Part shown: positions 33,222 to 42,551 of the stretch, in pieces | Layout of the letters: each line of letters starts with the position of its first letter | Numbering within the stretch: position 1 is the stretch's first letter | DNA from: RZZS01 sp964491785 | GTDB lineage: Bacteria; Pseudomonadota; Alphaproteobacteria; Micavibrionales; Micavibrionaceae | DNA length: 64,000 nt | NCBI GenBank assembly: GCA_964491785.1 | Contig: CAZBGS010000001.1 | Span: 186,001 to 250,000, forward strand | Direction: 5' to 3' | Position numbers and translations under genes: made by a program | The notes under the pieces: generated by a model | Told to the model about the DNA's origin: nothing | Database searches by the model: none | The model's input: only the letters and a program-made list of their open reading frames with translations

Positions 33222-35222
33222 ATGTCGTTACCACAATCTAACAAAAGCGAAGGATTATCAGCAGTAACAATGCAGCAAATGGCGAACGCCATTCGCGCTT
33301 TATCGATGGACGCAGTGGAAAAAGCGAAGTCCGGGCATCCCGGCATGCCTATGGGCATGGCAGATGTGGCGACGGTTCTCTTTAGCAGGTTTTTGAAATT
33401 TGACCCCCAAAATCCTTTCTGGCCCGATCGTGACAGATTTATTCTCTCCGGAGGCCATGGCTCGGCGCTGCTTTATTCGCTTGCCTATCTTGCCGGTTAT
33501 GAAAAGATGACAATCGAAGAGATTCGCAATTTCCGTCAGTTGCACAGCCGCACTCCGGGGCACCCGGAATACGACCCCGAAGTCGGTGTCGAAATCACCA
33601 CCGGCCCGCTTGGTCAGGGGATTTCCAGCGCGGCCGGGTTCGCTCTGGCCGAGAGAATGCTCAACAAGCGATTCGGAGATGCGCTGGTCAATCACTATAC
33701 CTATGTCACCGCTGGAGACGGAGACCTTCAGGAAGGCGTCAGCCATGAGGCATGCGCTTTCGCCGGGCATCTAAAGCTTGGGAAGCTGATCGTTCTTTAC
33801 GACGACAACAGCATTACCATCGACGGCCCCACCTCGCTTTCCTTCACCGAGGACGTCGGCAAGCGTTTCGAGGCTTACGGCTGGGACGTGCAGAAGATCG
33901 ACGGGCATGACTTCGCGCAAATTGAAAAGGCAATCGCATCAGCGCAAAAGACTCCGACACCGAGCCTTATCTGCTGCAAAACCAAGATCGGCTACGGCGC
34001 TCCCAACAAGCAGGGCACCGAAGGCGTTCACGGCTCTCCGCTCGGCGAAGCGGAGATCAAGGCGGCAAGGGAATTCCTGAACTGGCCCTACCCTCCTTTC
34101 GAAATTCCGGACGAAATACTTGGCGCATGGCGCGAAGCCGGAGCAAGAAGCAAAGCCGCCTATGAGACCTGGAAGAAGAACTCGATGAACGCCGGGAAGG
34201 ATTACCAGCGGACTATCAGCGGTGACGTCTCTTCGGTGATCGAGCCGGTCATCAGGGAAATCAAGGCCGAGTTTGCCGCATCGAAACCATCAATGGCCAC
34301 CCGCAAGACTTCCGGAAAGTGTCTGGACAAGCTTGTACCGGCAGTTGCCGAAATGATCGGCGGATCAGCCGACCTTACCGGATCGGTGAATACCATTGTC
34401 AAAGGAATGGGTTCGCTTCTGCCTGATGATTACAGCGGAAGATACATTCATTACGGCGTTCGCGAGCATGGCATGGCCGCGGTGATGAACGGGCTGGCGC
34501 TGCACGGGGGGATTATTCCCTATAGCGGCACTTTCCTGCAATTCTCGGATTATTGCCGTCCGTCGATCAGGCTTGCGGCGCTTATGAAGCAGCGGGTCAT
34601 TCATGTCATGACCCATGATTCTATCGGACTGGGCGAGGACGGGCCGACGCACCAGCCGGTGGAGCACCTCGCGGCACTGCGGGCGATACCCAATCTTAAG
34701 GTATTCAGGCCTTGTGACGGGGTGGAGACTGCGGAATGCTGGCAGCTTGCCATCAACAACACGAACGGCCCAAGCGTCATCTCGCTGACCCGCCAGGATC
34801 TGCCGACCTACCGCGAAGCCGACGCAGAGAACAAATGCGCCAGGGGGGGATATGTTATCGCTCCGTGCAACGGACATACGCCGGTAATCACCATTTTTGC
34901 CTCCGGCTCGGAAGTTGAAATCGCAGTCGAGGCCAAAAAGATACTGGAGAAGGACAACCTCACGGTTCAGGTGGTTTCGGTACCATGCCTTGAGCTTTTC
35001 CTTGCGCAGGATGCCAATTACCAGAGAAAGGTGATCGGCGAGTGCAAGGTCAGGGTCGCCATCGAGGCGGGGGTTCGCCAGCCATGGGATCGGCTCATCG
35101 GTCTTGAAGGCATCTTCATCGGCATGACAGGTTTTGGAGAATCAGCTCCTTACAAGCAGTTATACGACCTGTTCGGAATAACCCCGGAAAAAGCCGCTCA
35201 GGCCGTGAGAAGCAAACTTTAA
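33222..35222 (+). CDS. tkt: Transketolase
   Basis: 666 residues from the ATG at 33222 (GAGGG upstream). Thiamine diphosphate enzyme of the pentose phosphate pathway. Visible are GHPGMPMGMADVA near residue 40, TGPLGQGIS near 128, TAGDGDLQEGVSHEA near 165, DDNSITIDG near 200 and, in the pyrimidine domain, VREHGMAAVMNGLALHGG near 420 and HDSIGLGEDGPTHQP near 480. First of tkt-gap-(regulator)-fba. Confidence 0.97.
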   Translation: MSLPQSNKSEGLSAVTMQQMANAIRALSMDAVEKAKSGHPGMPMGMADVATVLFSRFLKFDPQNPFWPDRDRFILSGGHGSALLYSLAYLAGYEKMTIEEIRNFRQLHSRTPGHPEYDPEVGVEITTGPLGQGISSAAGFALAERMLNKRFGDALVNHYTYVTAGDGDLQEGVSHEACAFAGHLKLGKLIVLYDDNSITIDGPTSLSFTEDVGKRFEAYGWDVQKIDGHDFAQIEKAIASAQKTPTPSLICCKTKIGYGAPNKQGTEGVHGSPLGEAEIKAAREFLNWPYPPFEIPDEILGAWREAGARSKAAYETWKKNSMNAGKDYQRTISGDVSSVIEPVIREIKAEFAASKPSMATRKTSGKCLDKLVPAVAEMIGGSADLTGSVNTIVKGMGSLLPDDYSGRYIHYGVREHGMAAVMNGLALHGGIIPYSGTFLQFSDYCRPSIRLAALMKQRVIHVMTHDSIGLGEDGPTHQPVEHLAALRAIPNLKVFRPCDGVETAECWQLAINNTNGPSVISLTRQDLPTYREADAENKCARGGYVIAPCNGHTPVITIFASGSEVEIAVEAKKILEKDNLTVQVVSVPCLELFLAQDANYQRKVIGECKVRVAIEAGVRQPWDRLIGLEGIFIGMTGFGESAPYKQLYDLFGITPEKAAQAVRSKL

Positions 35223-35238
35223 TTCAGTTCTGTACGGG

Positions 35239-35269
35239 GCCATAAGGGGAATTGCTTTTTCCCTTTATG
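35239..35269 (+). other. Imperfect hairpin between tkt and gap
   Basis: CCATAAGGGGAA and TTCCCTTTATGG can pair imperfectly around a short loop, just after the tkt stop. No T-run follows, so attenuation or mRNA processing is as likely as termination. Confidence 0.35.
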
Positions 35270-35332
35270 GAACCATACTTACCTGTTAAATACATTCGTC
35301 GAAAGATCACACCTTCCAGAAGGATTATTATC

Positions 35333-36346
35333 ATGACTGCAAAAGTAGCAATTAACGGATTTGGCCGTATTGGCCGCCTTGTTTTCCGCGCCCTGTTTGA
35401 ATCGGGCCGCAACGACATCGAAATAGTTGCGATTAACGATCTGGCACCGAACAAAACCAATGCGCATCTGCTGAAGTACGATTCCGTACACGGCGCATCG
35501 CCTTTCACTGTGGAAGCCCAGGGCGAAGACACGATGATCGTCGCCGGGAAGAAAGTAAAAGTTTTTCAAATTCCGGATCCGGCGCAAATTCCGTGGGGCG
35601 AACTCGACGTCGATATAGTAATGGAATGTTCGGGCCGCTTTACCGAACGCCCGGACGCCGACAAGCATATAAAGGGCGGAGCCAAAAAAGTTCTGATTTC
35701 CGCCCCGGCCAAGGGTGAGGACATCACGGTTGTTTACGGCGTCAATTCCAACAAGATCGAAGCAGGACATGTAGTTGTCTCCAACGCTTCCTGCACGACC
35801 AACTGTCTTGCTCCTGTGGCCTTCGTGCTGAACCGTCTGTGCGGTATCGAAAAAGGGTTCATGACCACGATCCACAGCTACACCGGAGACCAGAGAATCG
35901 TCGATACGATGCACAAGGATCTCTACCGGGCACGCGCCGCCGCCGTCAACATGATTCCGACGACCACCGGGGCCGCCAAGGCTGTCGGGAAGGTTCTTCC
36001 GGATCTCGCCGGGAAGCTGGATGGCGTGGCTATCCGGGTACCGACACCGAACGTATCGCTGGTAGACCTCAAGTTCAATACAGCCCGCGCCGTTACGGCT
36101 GAGGAAATCAATTCCGCTATCAAGGCTGCTGCGGAAGGCGAACTCAAAGGCATTCTCGGCTATTTCGACGAGCCTATGGTTTCCGGCGACTTCAACCATT
36201 CGCCGCTGTCCTCATGCTTCCACGCCGACGGCACCAGAGTGATCGACGGCAACCTTGGCAGAATCATGTCCTGGTATGACAATGAATGGGGCTTCAGCTG
36301 CCGGATGCTCGATACGGCCAAGAAGATGCATGACTGCGGCTATTGA
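35333..36346 (+). CDS. gap: Glyceraldehyde-3-phosphate dehydrogenase, type I
   Basis: 337 residues from the ATG at 35333, with AAGGA upstream; the frame extends further upstream without family sequence. NAD-binding INGFGRIGRL near residue 7; catalytic Cys in NASCTTNCLAPVA near 152; HSYTGDQR near 180; C-terminal SWYDNEWGFSCRM. Glycolysis and gluconeogenesis. Confidence 0.97.
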   Translation: MTAKVAINGFGRIGRLVFRALFESGRNDIEIVAINDLAPNKTNAHLLKYDSVHGASPFTVEAQGEDTMIVAGKKVKVFQIPDPAQIPWGELDVDIVMECSGRFTERPDADKHIKGGAKKVLISAPAKGEDITVVYGVNSNKIEAGHVVVSNASCTTNCLAPVAFVLNRLCGIEKGFMTTIHSYTGDQRIVDTMHKDLYRARAAAVNMIPTTTGAAKAVGKVLPDLAGKLDGVAIRVPTPNVSLVDLKFNTARAVTAEEINSAIKAAAEGELKGILGYFDEPMVSGDFNHSPLSSCFHADGTRVIDGNLGRIMSWYDNEWGFSCRMLDTAKKMHDCGY

Positions 36347-36388
36347 TTTCGCGAATCAAACCAGAGCATTGAACGGTAAGGTTGAATC

Positions 36389-36470
36389 AGGGATGCCCGC
36401 CTCGCGCGGGCATCCGACAAAACGAGGTGTGCAGCGGAGCTGCACTCACTACCGGATCCCCGCCTATAAG
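36389..36470. repeat. Intergenic palindromic repeat after gap
   Basis: ATGCCCGCCTCGCGCGGGCAT (arms GCCCGC / GCGGGC) followed by a second hairpin, GTGCAGCGGAGCTGCAC. The first part recurs at 39763-39784 between rpmE and valS. Lies in the 207-base gap between gap and the winged-helix gene. Confidence 0.6.
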
Positions 36471-36553
36471 CACGCCTGACGGCGCGCCATAGGGATTGAT
36501 GGAAATAATCATACATATTTGCAGACAAGTTTCAGTTTTCTTATAATATCGAC

Positions 36554-37132
36554 ATGGCAGCACGTTTTTTACCCAAAGATCTGACAGCAACCAAGGCAGG
36601 CAAGATCGGCATGATCATCGACCATCTGGTCGATGCGCTCGGCGGCGATCCTTCGTCTTCGCTGCGGCGGGCTTTGGTGCTGGCCGATATCGACCAGTAT
36701 CCGGGCACCAACCAGAGCGAAATCATGAAACGGGTCGAAATCGACAAGTCTTCACTGAACCGGGACATCGACTGGTTGTTTGATTACGGGTGCATTTACC
36801 GGGAACAGAGCAGCGACGATGCGAGGTCTGTCAAATTGCAAACGATAGGTTACAGCAGAAACAATCTGGCCTTCGCGCTGGATTTCTTTGGCGGCTCGCA
36901 TGACGGATTGCGGACTTTTCTGCTTCAGTATATTGAACTTTTCGGCAGATATGGTATCAAGCCTTCCCTAAGAGACGCGAAAATAATCGCGGCGGTCGCG
37001 GACAAGCAGAAAGCGACGAAGCGGGAGATTTTACAGGAGCTGTATAGCGGCCCGCTATCGACCGAAACACGCGCCATCGCCAACATACTGGAGACAGGGT
37101 TGTTAAGAAAGGCCGATAATTATGGTGCATGA
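36554..37132 (+). CDS. Winged-helix (MarR-like) regulator between gap and fba
   Basis: 192 residues. A first wHTH at about 35-95 (TNQSEIMKRVEIDKSSLNRDI, with a wing near SSDDARSVKL) resembles MarR-type regulators. The C-terminal part (about 135-190, RDAKIIAAVADKQKATKREIL) looks like a second, simpler wHTH. No sensor domain seen. It occupies the spot where many alphaproteobacteria keep pgk. An inverted repeat overlapping the putative fba promoter 3' of it could be its operator. Target unknown. Confidence 0.72.
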   Translation: MAARFLPKDLTATKAGKIGMIIDHLVDALGGDPSSSLRRALVLADIDQYPGTNQSEIMKRVEIDKSSLNRDIDWLFDYGCIYREQSSDDARSVKLQTIGYSRNNLAFALDFFGGSHDGLRTFLLQYIELFGRYGIKPSLRDAKIIAAVADKQKATKREILQELYSGPLSTETRAIANILETGLLRKADNYGA

Positions 37133-37238
37133 AACTCTTCTGGAGCTGGATTCGGAGGCGCTGAAGATCATTAATTTAATGAAGATCGGAAGCCCTGAAG
37201 CACAGTTACCATCCACTTTTAATCCCGAACCATTATAG
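37122..37238 (+). CDS. Possible 38-residue ORF downstream of the wHTH gene
   Basis: ATG at 37122 overlapping the wHTH stop by 11 bases, reading MVHETLLELDSEALKII onward, to a TAG at 37236-37238. The amino-acid composition looks protein-like, and the overlap would allow translational coupling, but there is no family match I know. Could equally be chance. Confidence 0.25.
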   Translation: MVHETLLELDSEALKIINLMKIGSPEAQLPSTFNPEPL

Positions 37239-37264
37239 ATTCCTTCCATAAAGGAACATGCCTG

Positions 37265-37299
37265 TTGTATAAATGCGTTAATCTTATATATGTAACGCA
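37265..37299 (+). promoter_or_regulatory. Putative fba promoter with overlapping inverted repeat
   Basis: TTGTAT (37265-37270) and TATATG (37287-37292), 16 bases apart, form a weak sigma-70-like pair. TGCGTTA (37274-37280) and TAACGCA (37293-37299) form a perfect 7-bp inverted repeat around the -10 element, a common operator layout for repression. The fba ATG is at 37321. Confidence 0.45.
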
Positions 37300-37320
37300 A
37301 AATCCCAGTTTGGAGCGAAC

Positions 37321-38400
37321 ATGGCCTCAGAAAAAATCAAGCCCGGTGTAGTTACCGGCGACGACTACCTCAAGCTGATAGCTGAATGCAAGAAAGGAAG
37401 ATATGCGCTTCCTGCCGTCAACGTGGTCGGATCGAATTCAATAAACGCCGTGCTTGAAGCGGCGCGAGTCAACCGCTCGGATGTGATCATTCAGCTTTCT
37501 AACGGCGGAGCCGAGTTTTATGCCGGCAAGGGATGCCCCGACAACTTCAAGGCCAAGGTATACGGCGCAGTAGCAGCCGCCCGCCATGTTCACGAACTCG
37601 CCCGGCTTTATGGCGTTTGCGTGGTTCTTCATACCGACCACGCCAACCGCAAGCTTATTCCCTGGATCGAGGCGCTGGTGACCGAAGGCGAGAAATTTTA
37701 CAAGGAGACCGGCAAGCCGCTGTACAGCTCTCACATGCTCGACCTTTCGGAAGACCCGATTGATTTCAATCTTAGCGAATCCGCCCGGATACTGGAGCGC
37801 GTAACCAAAATCGGCATGAGCATCGAGATCGAGCTGGGCGTTACCGGCGGCGAGGAAGACGGTATCGGATCGGAAGACAATATCGACAATCCCAATCTGT
37901 ATACGCAGCCCGAAGACGTGCTGCGCGCCTATGATTGTTTGTCGCCTATCGGCCATTTCTCGGTGGCCGCCTCTTTCGGCAACGTGCACGGGGTTTACAA
38001 GCCCGGCAACGTCAAGCTGCGCCCCGAGATTCTTAAAAACTCTCAGGATCTGGTTCGCGAGCGTCATAAAACCGGGGAAAATCCTCTGGATCTCGTATTC
38101 CACGGCGGATCCGGTTCCGAAAAGGACAAGATCGAGCAGGCGCTAAAATACGGTATTTTCAAGATGAATATCGATACCGATACACAGTTCGCCTTCTCCG
38201 CGCCGGTCGGCAAGTATGTGAAAGAGAACGAGCGCGCTTTCCTGTACCAGATAGACCCGGAAACCGATACCCCTTACAAGAAGCAATACGATCCTCGCAA
38301 GTGGATGCGCGAGGGGGAAAAGGGCATGATCGCGCGGATCACCGAGGCGTATCAGGATCTGCATTCAGCGGGCAAATCGCTTTCGACGGAAATCGAGTAG
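37321..38400 (+). CDS. fba: Fructose-bisphosphate aldolase, class II
   Basis: 359 residues, the same length as E. coli FbaA. Zinc-type aldolase: VVLHTDHANRK near residue 108 (His ligand), EIELGVTGGEEDG near 180, VHGVYKPG near 226 (His ligand) and FHGGSGSEKDKIEQAL near 265 (His ligand). Residue pattern and length fit class IIA. It splits or makes fructose 1,6-bisphosphate. A CCCTCACC repeat follows between it and convergent epmA. Confidence 0.95.
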   Translation: MASEKIKPGVVTGDDYLKLIAECKKGRYALPAVNVVGSNSINAVLEAARVNRSDVIIQLSNGGAEFYAGKGCPDNFKAKVYGAVAAARHVHELARLYGVCVVLHTDHANRKLIPWIEALVTEGEKFYKETGKPLYSSHMLDLSEDPIDFNLSESARILERVTKIGMSIEIELGVTGGEEDGIGSEDNIDNPNLYTQPEDVLRAYDCLSPIGHFSVAASFGNVHGVYKPGNVKLRPEILKNSQDLVRERHKTGENPLDLVFHGGSGSEKDKIEQALKYGIFKMNIDTDTQFAFSAPVGKYVKENERAFLYQIDPETDTPYKKQYDPRKWMREGEKGMIARITEAYQDLHSAGKSLSTEIE

Positions 38401-38414
38401 GCCGGGGCGGGGGG

Positions 38415-38463
38415 CCCTCACCCTCCCGCTTCGCGGGCCCCTCCCTCTCCCGGCGGGAGAGGG
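38415..38463. repeat. Palindromic repeat between convergent fba and epmA
   Basis: CCCTCACCCTCCCGCTTCGCGGG then CTCTCCCGGCGGGAGAG arms. Same family as 11365-11463 and 60594-60642. Its hairpins could end transcription of both flanking genes. Confidence 0.75.
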
Positions 38464-38470
38464 AAGATCA

Positions 38471-39433
38471 TTATACTTTTCCGCACCATAGAATATCTTC
38501 AATGTTGTCGGTTCCGCAGAGAAGCATGGCGAGGCGGTCGATGCCGAGGGCTATGCCGCCGCTTTCGGGCATGCCGTGTTCCAGGGCGGCGATAAATTCC
38601 TCATCCAGCGGCCATTCTTCCGCATACAGTTCTTTTTTCAGCTTCAGATCGGCCTCGAAGCGCTTTCTCTGAGCGTCCGGGTCTGTCAGTTCCCCGAACG
38701 CGTTGGCAAGCTCGATGCCACAGACATATATCTCGAAACGCTCGGCAAATCGCGGATCTTCCGGTTTCGGACGGGAAAGGGCCGCCATCGATACAGGATA
38801 GTCGTATAATATCGTCGGCGCGCCCTGCCCCAAGCGCGGTTCAACCGTGTTCAGGAATGTATCATAAAACAATTCTTCCCAGACTTCGGGGGCGCTGTCA
38901 GGATTGACTGAAACTCCGGCATAACGCTCATAGGCTTCGAGGACGCTTATCCTTTCCCAGTCGGCGAAAGGATCCGCAGTCATGCCTTTATTAACGAGAA
39001 GCTTTACGCCCAACTCCCGGGCGCATTGGCGGATCAGCTTCTCGCAGTCGTCCATAATGTCGCGGTAACCGGCATTGGCGCGGTACCATTCTATCATCGT
39101 GAATTCGCAGGAATGGAGGCTTGAGCCTTCGGCGTTGCGGAAACAGTGGCATATCTGAAATATTTTCGGCAGACCGGCGACGAGAAGTTTCTTCATCGCG
39201 AATTCAGGACTTGTATGCAGAAACAGGCGGGTCGATCTGTCCAGTTCGGGGGACAGCTTTTCGGTGCGAAAGGCGCGCAAATGCGCCTCCATTCCCGGCG
39301 CAAACTGGAGTATCGAAGTCTCGACTTCAATAAATCCCTGAGTATCAAACCAGTTACGGATCGTTTTTAATAATTTTGCGCGGGTTTCAAGGTTGGAAGT
39401 CTTTTTAGAAAATTCATCAGGATTCCACCACAT
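38471..39433 (-). CDS. epmA: EF-P lysine lysyltransferase EpmA (GenX/PoxA)
   Basis: 320 residues: class II lysyl-tRNA-synthetase-like catalytic core without an anticodon-binding domain. Motif 2 region RNAEGSSLHSCEFTMIEWYRAN near residue 95-115 and motif 3 GIALGIDRLAMLL near 298 are present. It attaches beta-lysine to elongation factor P. Neither efp nor epmB is in the window. Divergent from rpmE. Confidence 0.93.
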   Translation of the reverse strand: MWWNPDEFSKKTSNLETRAKLLKTIRNWFDTQGFIEVETSILQFAPGMEAHLRAFRTEKLSPELDRSTRLFLHTSPEFAMKKLLVAGLPKIFQICHCFRNAEGSSLHSCEFTMIEWYRANAGYRDIMDDCEKLIRQCARELGVKLLVNKGMTADPFADWERISVLEAYERYAGVSVNPDSAPEVWEELFYDTFLNTVEPRLGQGAPTILYDYPVSMAALSRPKPEDPRFAERFEIYVCGIELANAFGELTDPDAQRKRFEADLKLKKELYAEEWPLDEEFIAALEHGMPESGGIALGIDRLAMLLCGTDNIEDILWCGKV

Positions 39434-39493
39434 GCTTGCATTTTTCTCGTAAAGCGGTTACAACACGCCGGAGTTTACGCAAGGAGCGGGAAA

Positions 39494-39727
39494 ATGAAAG
39501 AGAATATACACCCCGATTACCATGAAATCACCGTGGTAATGACAGATGGCACGCAGTACAAGACGCATTCCACATGGGGCAAGGAAGGCGATACGCTGCG
39601 CTTGGACGTTGACAGCAAGTCGCATCCTGCCTATACCGGCGGTTCGCACAAGGTCGTTGAAAGAGGTCAGCTTTCGAAGTTTGAAAAGCGCTACGGCACT
39701 TTCCTGAGCGACAGCGGCAAGAAGTAA
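39494..39727 (+). CDS. rpmE: 50S ribosomal protein L31
   Basis: 77 residues, KENIHPDYHEITVVMTDGTQY onward, typical alphaproteobacterial L31 lacking the Cys zinc ligands (C-minus form). AAGGAGCGGG precedes the ATG. Alone on the plus strand, convergent with valS. Confidence 0.95.
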   Translation: MKENIHPDYHEITVVMTDGTQYKTHSTWGKEGDTLRLDVDSKSHPAYTGGSHKVVERGQLSKFEKRYGTFLSDSGKK

Positions 39728-39762
39728 ACTCCTATAATCCACGCAAAATCAGAATGTCATGT

Positions 39763-39784
39763 ATGCCCGCCTTGCGCGGGCATC
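39763..39784. repeat. GCCCGC...GCGGGC palindrome between rpmE and valS
   Basis: ATGCCCGCCTTGCGCGGGCAT, nearly identical to the first part of the repeat at 36389-36470. Sits between two convergent genes, so it may serve as a terminator for both. Confidence 0.6.
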
Positions 39785-39806
39785 CGGATTCCATGACAGG
39801 AAGGAT

Positions 39807-42464
39807 CTACGCCGCTTCCAGCTGGTTGAGGGCGTTGCTTAGTTTGCTCAGGGCGCTTTGCGCTTCATCGCGGCGTTTCTTCTGTTCGTCGACCACTTCC
39901 GCGGGTGCTTTCGAAACAAAGCTTTCATTATTCAGCTTTGAATCTATTTTTTCTATGTCGGAAGAAAGTTTTGCGATTTCGCGGCGCAGGCGCTCGCGTT
40001 CCTTATCGAGGTCGATGATATCGGCTATAGGCATTATCAACGTGGCCTCATCGAGAACGGTCTGAAGCGAGCCTTTGGGGACTTCGCTCCCCACAGAGAT
40101 TGAACTAAGGCGCGACATGCGGCGTATGATTTCATCATAGACTTCAAGCCTGCGCCTTGTTTCATTTGAAGCACCTTTGACCAGCAGATTTATCTGGGCG
40201 GCTGCGGGCACGTTCATGTCGGAGCGTACGCTGCGCACCTCGGTGATCAGCCTTGCCAGCCAGTTCATTTCGGCGATTGCCTCCTCATCGGTCAGTTCGG
40301 GGCCGTATTCAGGCCAGTCGTTGGCAAGAAGAGTTTTGCCCTGACGGTTAAAGCCAAGTTCGTTGTACAGCTCCTCGGTTATGAAGGGCATGAAGGGATT
40401 AAGAAGGTTAAGTATCTGCTCCAGTACCCAGGCGGTAGTCTTGCGGGTTTCCAGCGCGAGCGGATCGTCCGCAGTCCTGCCGGATAGAATCGGCTTGGTG
40501 TATTCAAGGTACCAGTCACAGAAAGTGCCCCATACAAACTGGTAAATGGCGTTGGCGGCATCATTGAAGCGGTAGCTTTCAAGCGCGGCGTCGATAGCCT
40601 TTCTGGTTCGGGATACTTCGCTTATTATCCACTTATTGGGAATGTATGACGCGCCTGAAGGTTCAAAGGACGGGTCAGCGACACAGTTGTTCATCTCGCA
40701 ATAGCGGGCGGCGTTCCAGAGCTTGGTTGCGAAATTACGATATCCTTCAACGCGTTCTTCAGAAAGCTTAATGTCGCGTCCCTGAGCGGCCATGGCGGTC
40801 ATGGTGAACCGCAATGCATCGGCTCCGAAGGTGTCGATCAGTTCGAGCGGGTCGATTATATTGCCCTTGGACTTGGACATCTTCTGGCCCTTGGCGTCGC
40901 GGACAAGGGCATGCATGTATACAACCCGGAACGGCACTTCACCCATAAAATGAATCCCCATCATCATCATCCTGGCAACCCAGAAGAAAATGATATCGAA
41001 GGCGGTAATCAGAACATCGCCCGGATAATATTTTTCCAGTTCTTTTGTCTGTTCAGGCCAGCCGAGAGTGGAGAACGGCCAAAGCGCCGAAGAGAACCAG
41101 GTATCCAGAACATCGTCTTCCTGCTTCAGTTCGACGTCATGGCCGAAACGGGCTCTGGCGGCGGCGTAAGCTTCTTCCTCGGTCTCCTCGACGAAGACTT
41201 CGCCGTCGGGGCCGTACCATGCGGGAATCCTGTGGCCCCACCAGAGCTGGCGGCTGATGCACCAGGGCTGGATGTTGCGCATCCATTCGAAATAGGTGTT
41301 TTCCCACTGTCTGGGGACGAATACAGTCTTGCCGGTTTCGACAGCCTCGATCGCCGGTTTGGCCAGCGTGGGAGCGTCGCAGTACCACTGATCAGTCAGA
41401 TACGGTTCGATGATCACTCCCGATCTGTCGCCATAGGGAAGAACATGGTTGTGATCCTTTACCTCCACAAGATAATCCTGTTCGTCGAGTTCTTTGACGA
41501 TACGCTTGCGGGCTTCCATTCGATCCAGTCCCCGCAGGTGCTCGGGGGCGTTTTCGTTCAGGCAGGCGTTGATGTCAAAAATATTGATCATCAGCAGGTT
41601 ATGACGCTTGCCGACTTCAAAGTCGTTGAAATCATGCGCGGGGGTGATCTTGACCGCCCCGGTGCCCTGCTCGGGATCTGCGTGTTCGTCGGCGATGATC
41701 GGAATAAGGCGGTCGGTCAGCGGAAGCAGGGCAAATTTGCCGATCAGATCCTTATAGCGCTCATCCTCGGGATGAACCGCGACAGCGGTATCGCCGAGCA
41801 TCGTTTCCGGGCGGGTGGTGGCGACGGTTATGGTGCGGGCCTCCTCGCCTTCGATCGGATAGGCTATCAGCCACATGTGGCCTTTGGTTTCCTTTTGCTC
41901 GACTTCAAGGTCGGAGATCGCTGTGTGAAGCTTCGGATCCCAGTTGACCAGACGCTTGTCACGATATATGAGCTTTTCCTTATAAAGCTGAACGAATACC
42001 TTGCGAACGGCCTTTGAGAGGCCCTCGTCCATGGTGAAGCGTTCCCGCGACCAGTCGGGCGTCGTGCCGAGGCGGCGGAACTGTGTGGTAATCGTGTTGC
42101 CGGAATGGGCCTTCCATTCCCAGACCCGCTCCAGAAATCTTTCGCGGCCGAGATCGCGGCGGTGCAGACCTTCCTTGTCAAGCATACGCTCAACGACCAT
42201 CTGGGTCGCGATACCGGCGTGGTCGGTGCCCGGCTGCCAGAGAGCGTCGCGGTTATTCCTGCGGTAATACCGGGTGAGAACGTCCTGAAGCGTGCCGTTG
42301 AAAGCATGGCCCATGTGAAGGCTGCCGGTCACGTTCGGGGGCGGCATCATCACAGCGAAGGGCTGGCGGTTGCTTTCAGGGTGGCAGGAGAAGAGGCCTT
42401 GCTCTTCCCACTGTTGATAGAGCCTTTGCTCAATATCGGCCGGCTGGAATGTTTTTTCGAGCAT
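39807..42464 (-). CDS. valS: Valyl-tRNA synthetase
   Basis: 885 residues. Class I motifs: PPPNVTGSLHMGHAF near residue 37-51 (HIGH-like) and KMSKSKGNIIDP near 525-536 (KMSKS). Editing domain between them; C-terminal anticodon-binding helices and a final coiled-coil arm (RERLRREIAKLSSDIEKIDSKL). Charges tRNA-Val. Last gene of pcm-tolC-popZ-valS. Confidence 0.98.
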   Translation of the reverse strand: MLEKTFQPADIEQRLYQQWEEQGLFSCHPESNRQPFAVMMPPPNVTGSLHMGHAFNGTLQDVLTRYYRRNNRDALWQPGTDHAGIATQMVVERMLDKEGLHRRDLGRERFLERVWEWKAHSGNTITTQFRRLGTTPDWSRERFTMDEGLSKAVRKVFVQLYKEKLIYRDKRLVNWDPKLHTAISDLEVEQKETKGHMWLIAYPIEGEEARTITVATTRPETMLGDTAVAVHPEDERYKDLIGKFALLPLTDRLIPIIADEHADPEQGTGAVKITPAHDFNDFEVGKRHNLLMINIFDINACLNENAPEHLRGLDRMEARKRIVKELDEQDYLVEVKDHNHVLPYGDRSGVIIEPYLTDQWYCDAPTLAKPAIEAVETGKTVFVPRQWENTYFEWMRNIQPWCISRQLWWGHRIPAWYGPDGEVFVEETEEEAYAAARARFGHDVELKQEDDVLDTWFSSALWPFSTLGWPEQTKELEKYYPGDVLITAFDIIFFWVARMMMMGIHFMGEVPFRVVYMHALVRDAKGQKMSKSKGNIIDPLELIDTFGADALRFTMTAMAAQGRDIKLSEERVEGYRNFATKLWNAARYCEMNNCVADPSFEPSGASYIPNKWIISEVSRTRKAIDAALESYRFNDAANAIYQFVWGTFCDWYLEYTKPILSGRTADDPLALETRKTTAWVLEQILNLLNPFMPFITEELYNELGFNRQGKTLLANDWPEYGPELTDEEAIAEMNWLARLITEVRSVRSDMNVPAAAQINLLVKGASNETRRRLEVYDEIIRRMSRLSSISVGSEVPKGSLQTVLDEATLIMPIADIIDLDKERERLRREIAKLSSDIEKIDSKLNNESFVSKAPAEVVDEQKKRRDEAQSALSKLSNALNQLEAA

Positions 42465-42551
42465 TTTCGTTCCCGGTGTTTGATTTCAAATAACAAATAA
42501 AAGACGCATATCGTCTTCACGATAGAGACTGTGTTTTGTCAGGAGATGTTT

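Noticed and set aside
40911..42017. Plus-strand open frame of 368 codons
   Set aside because: Antisense to valS, which is intact and has its motifs.
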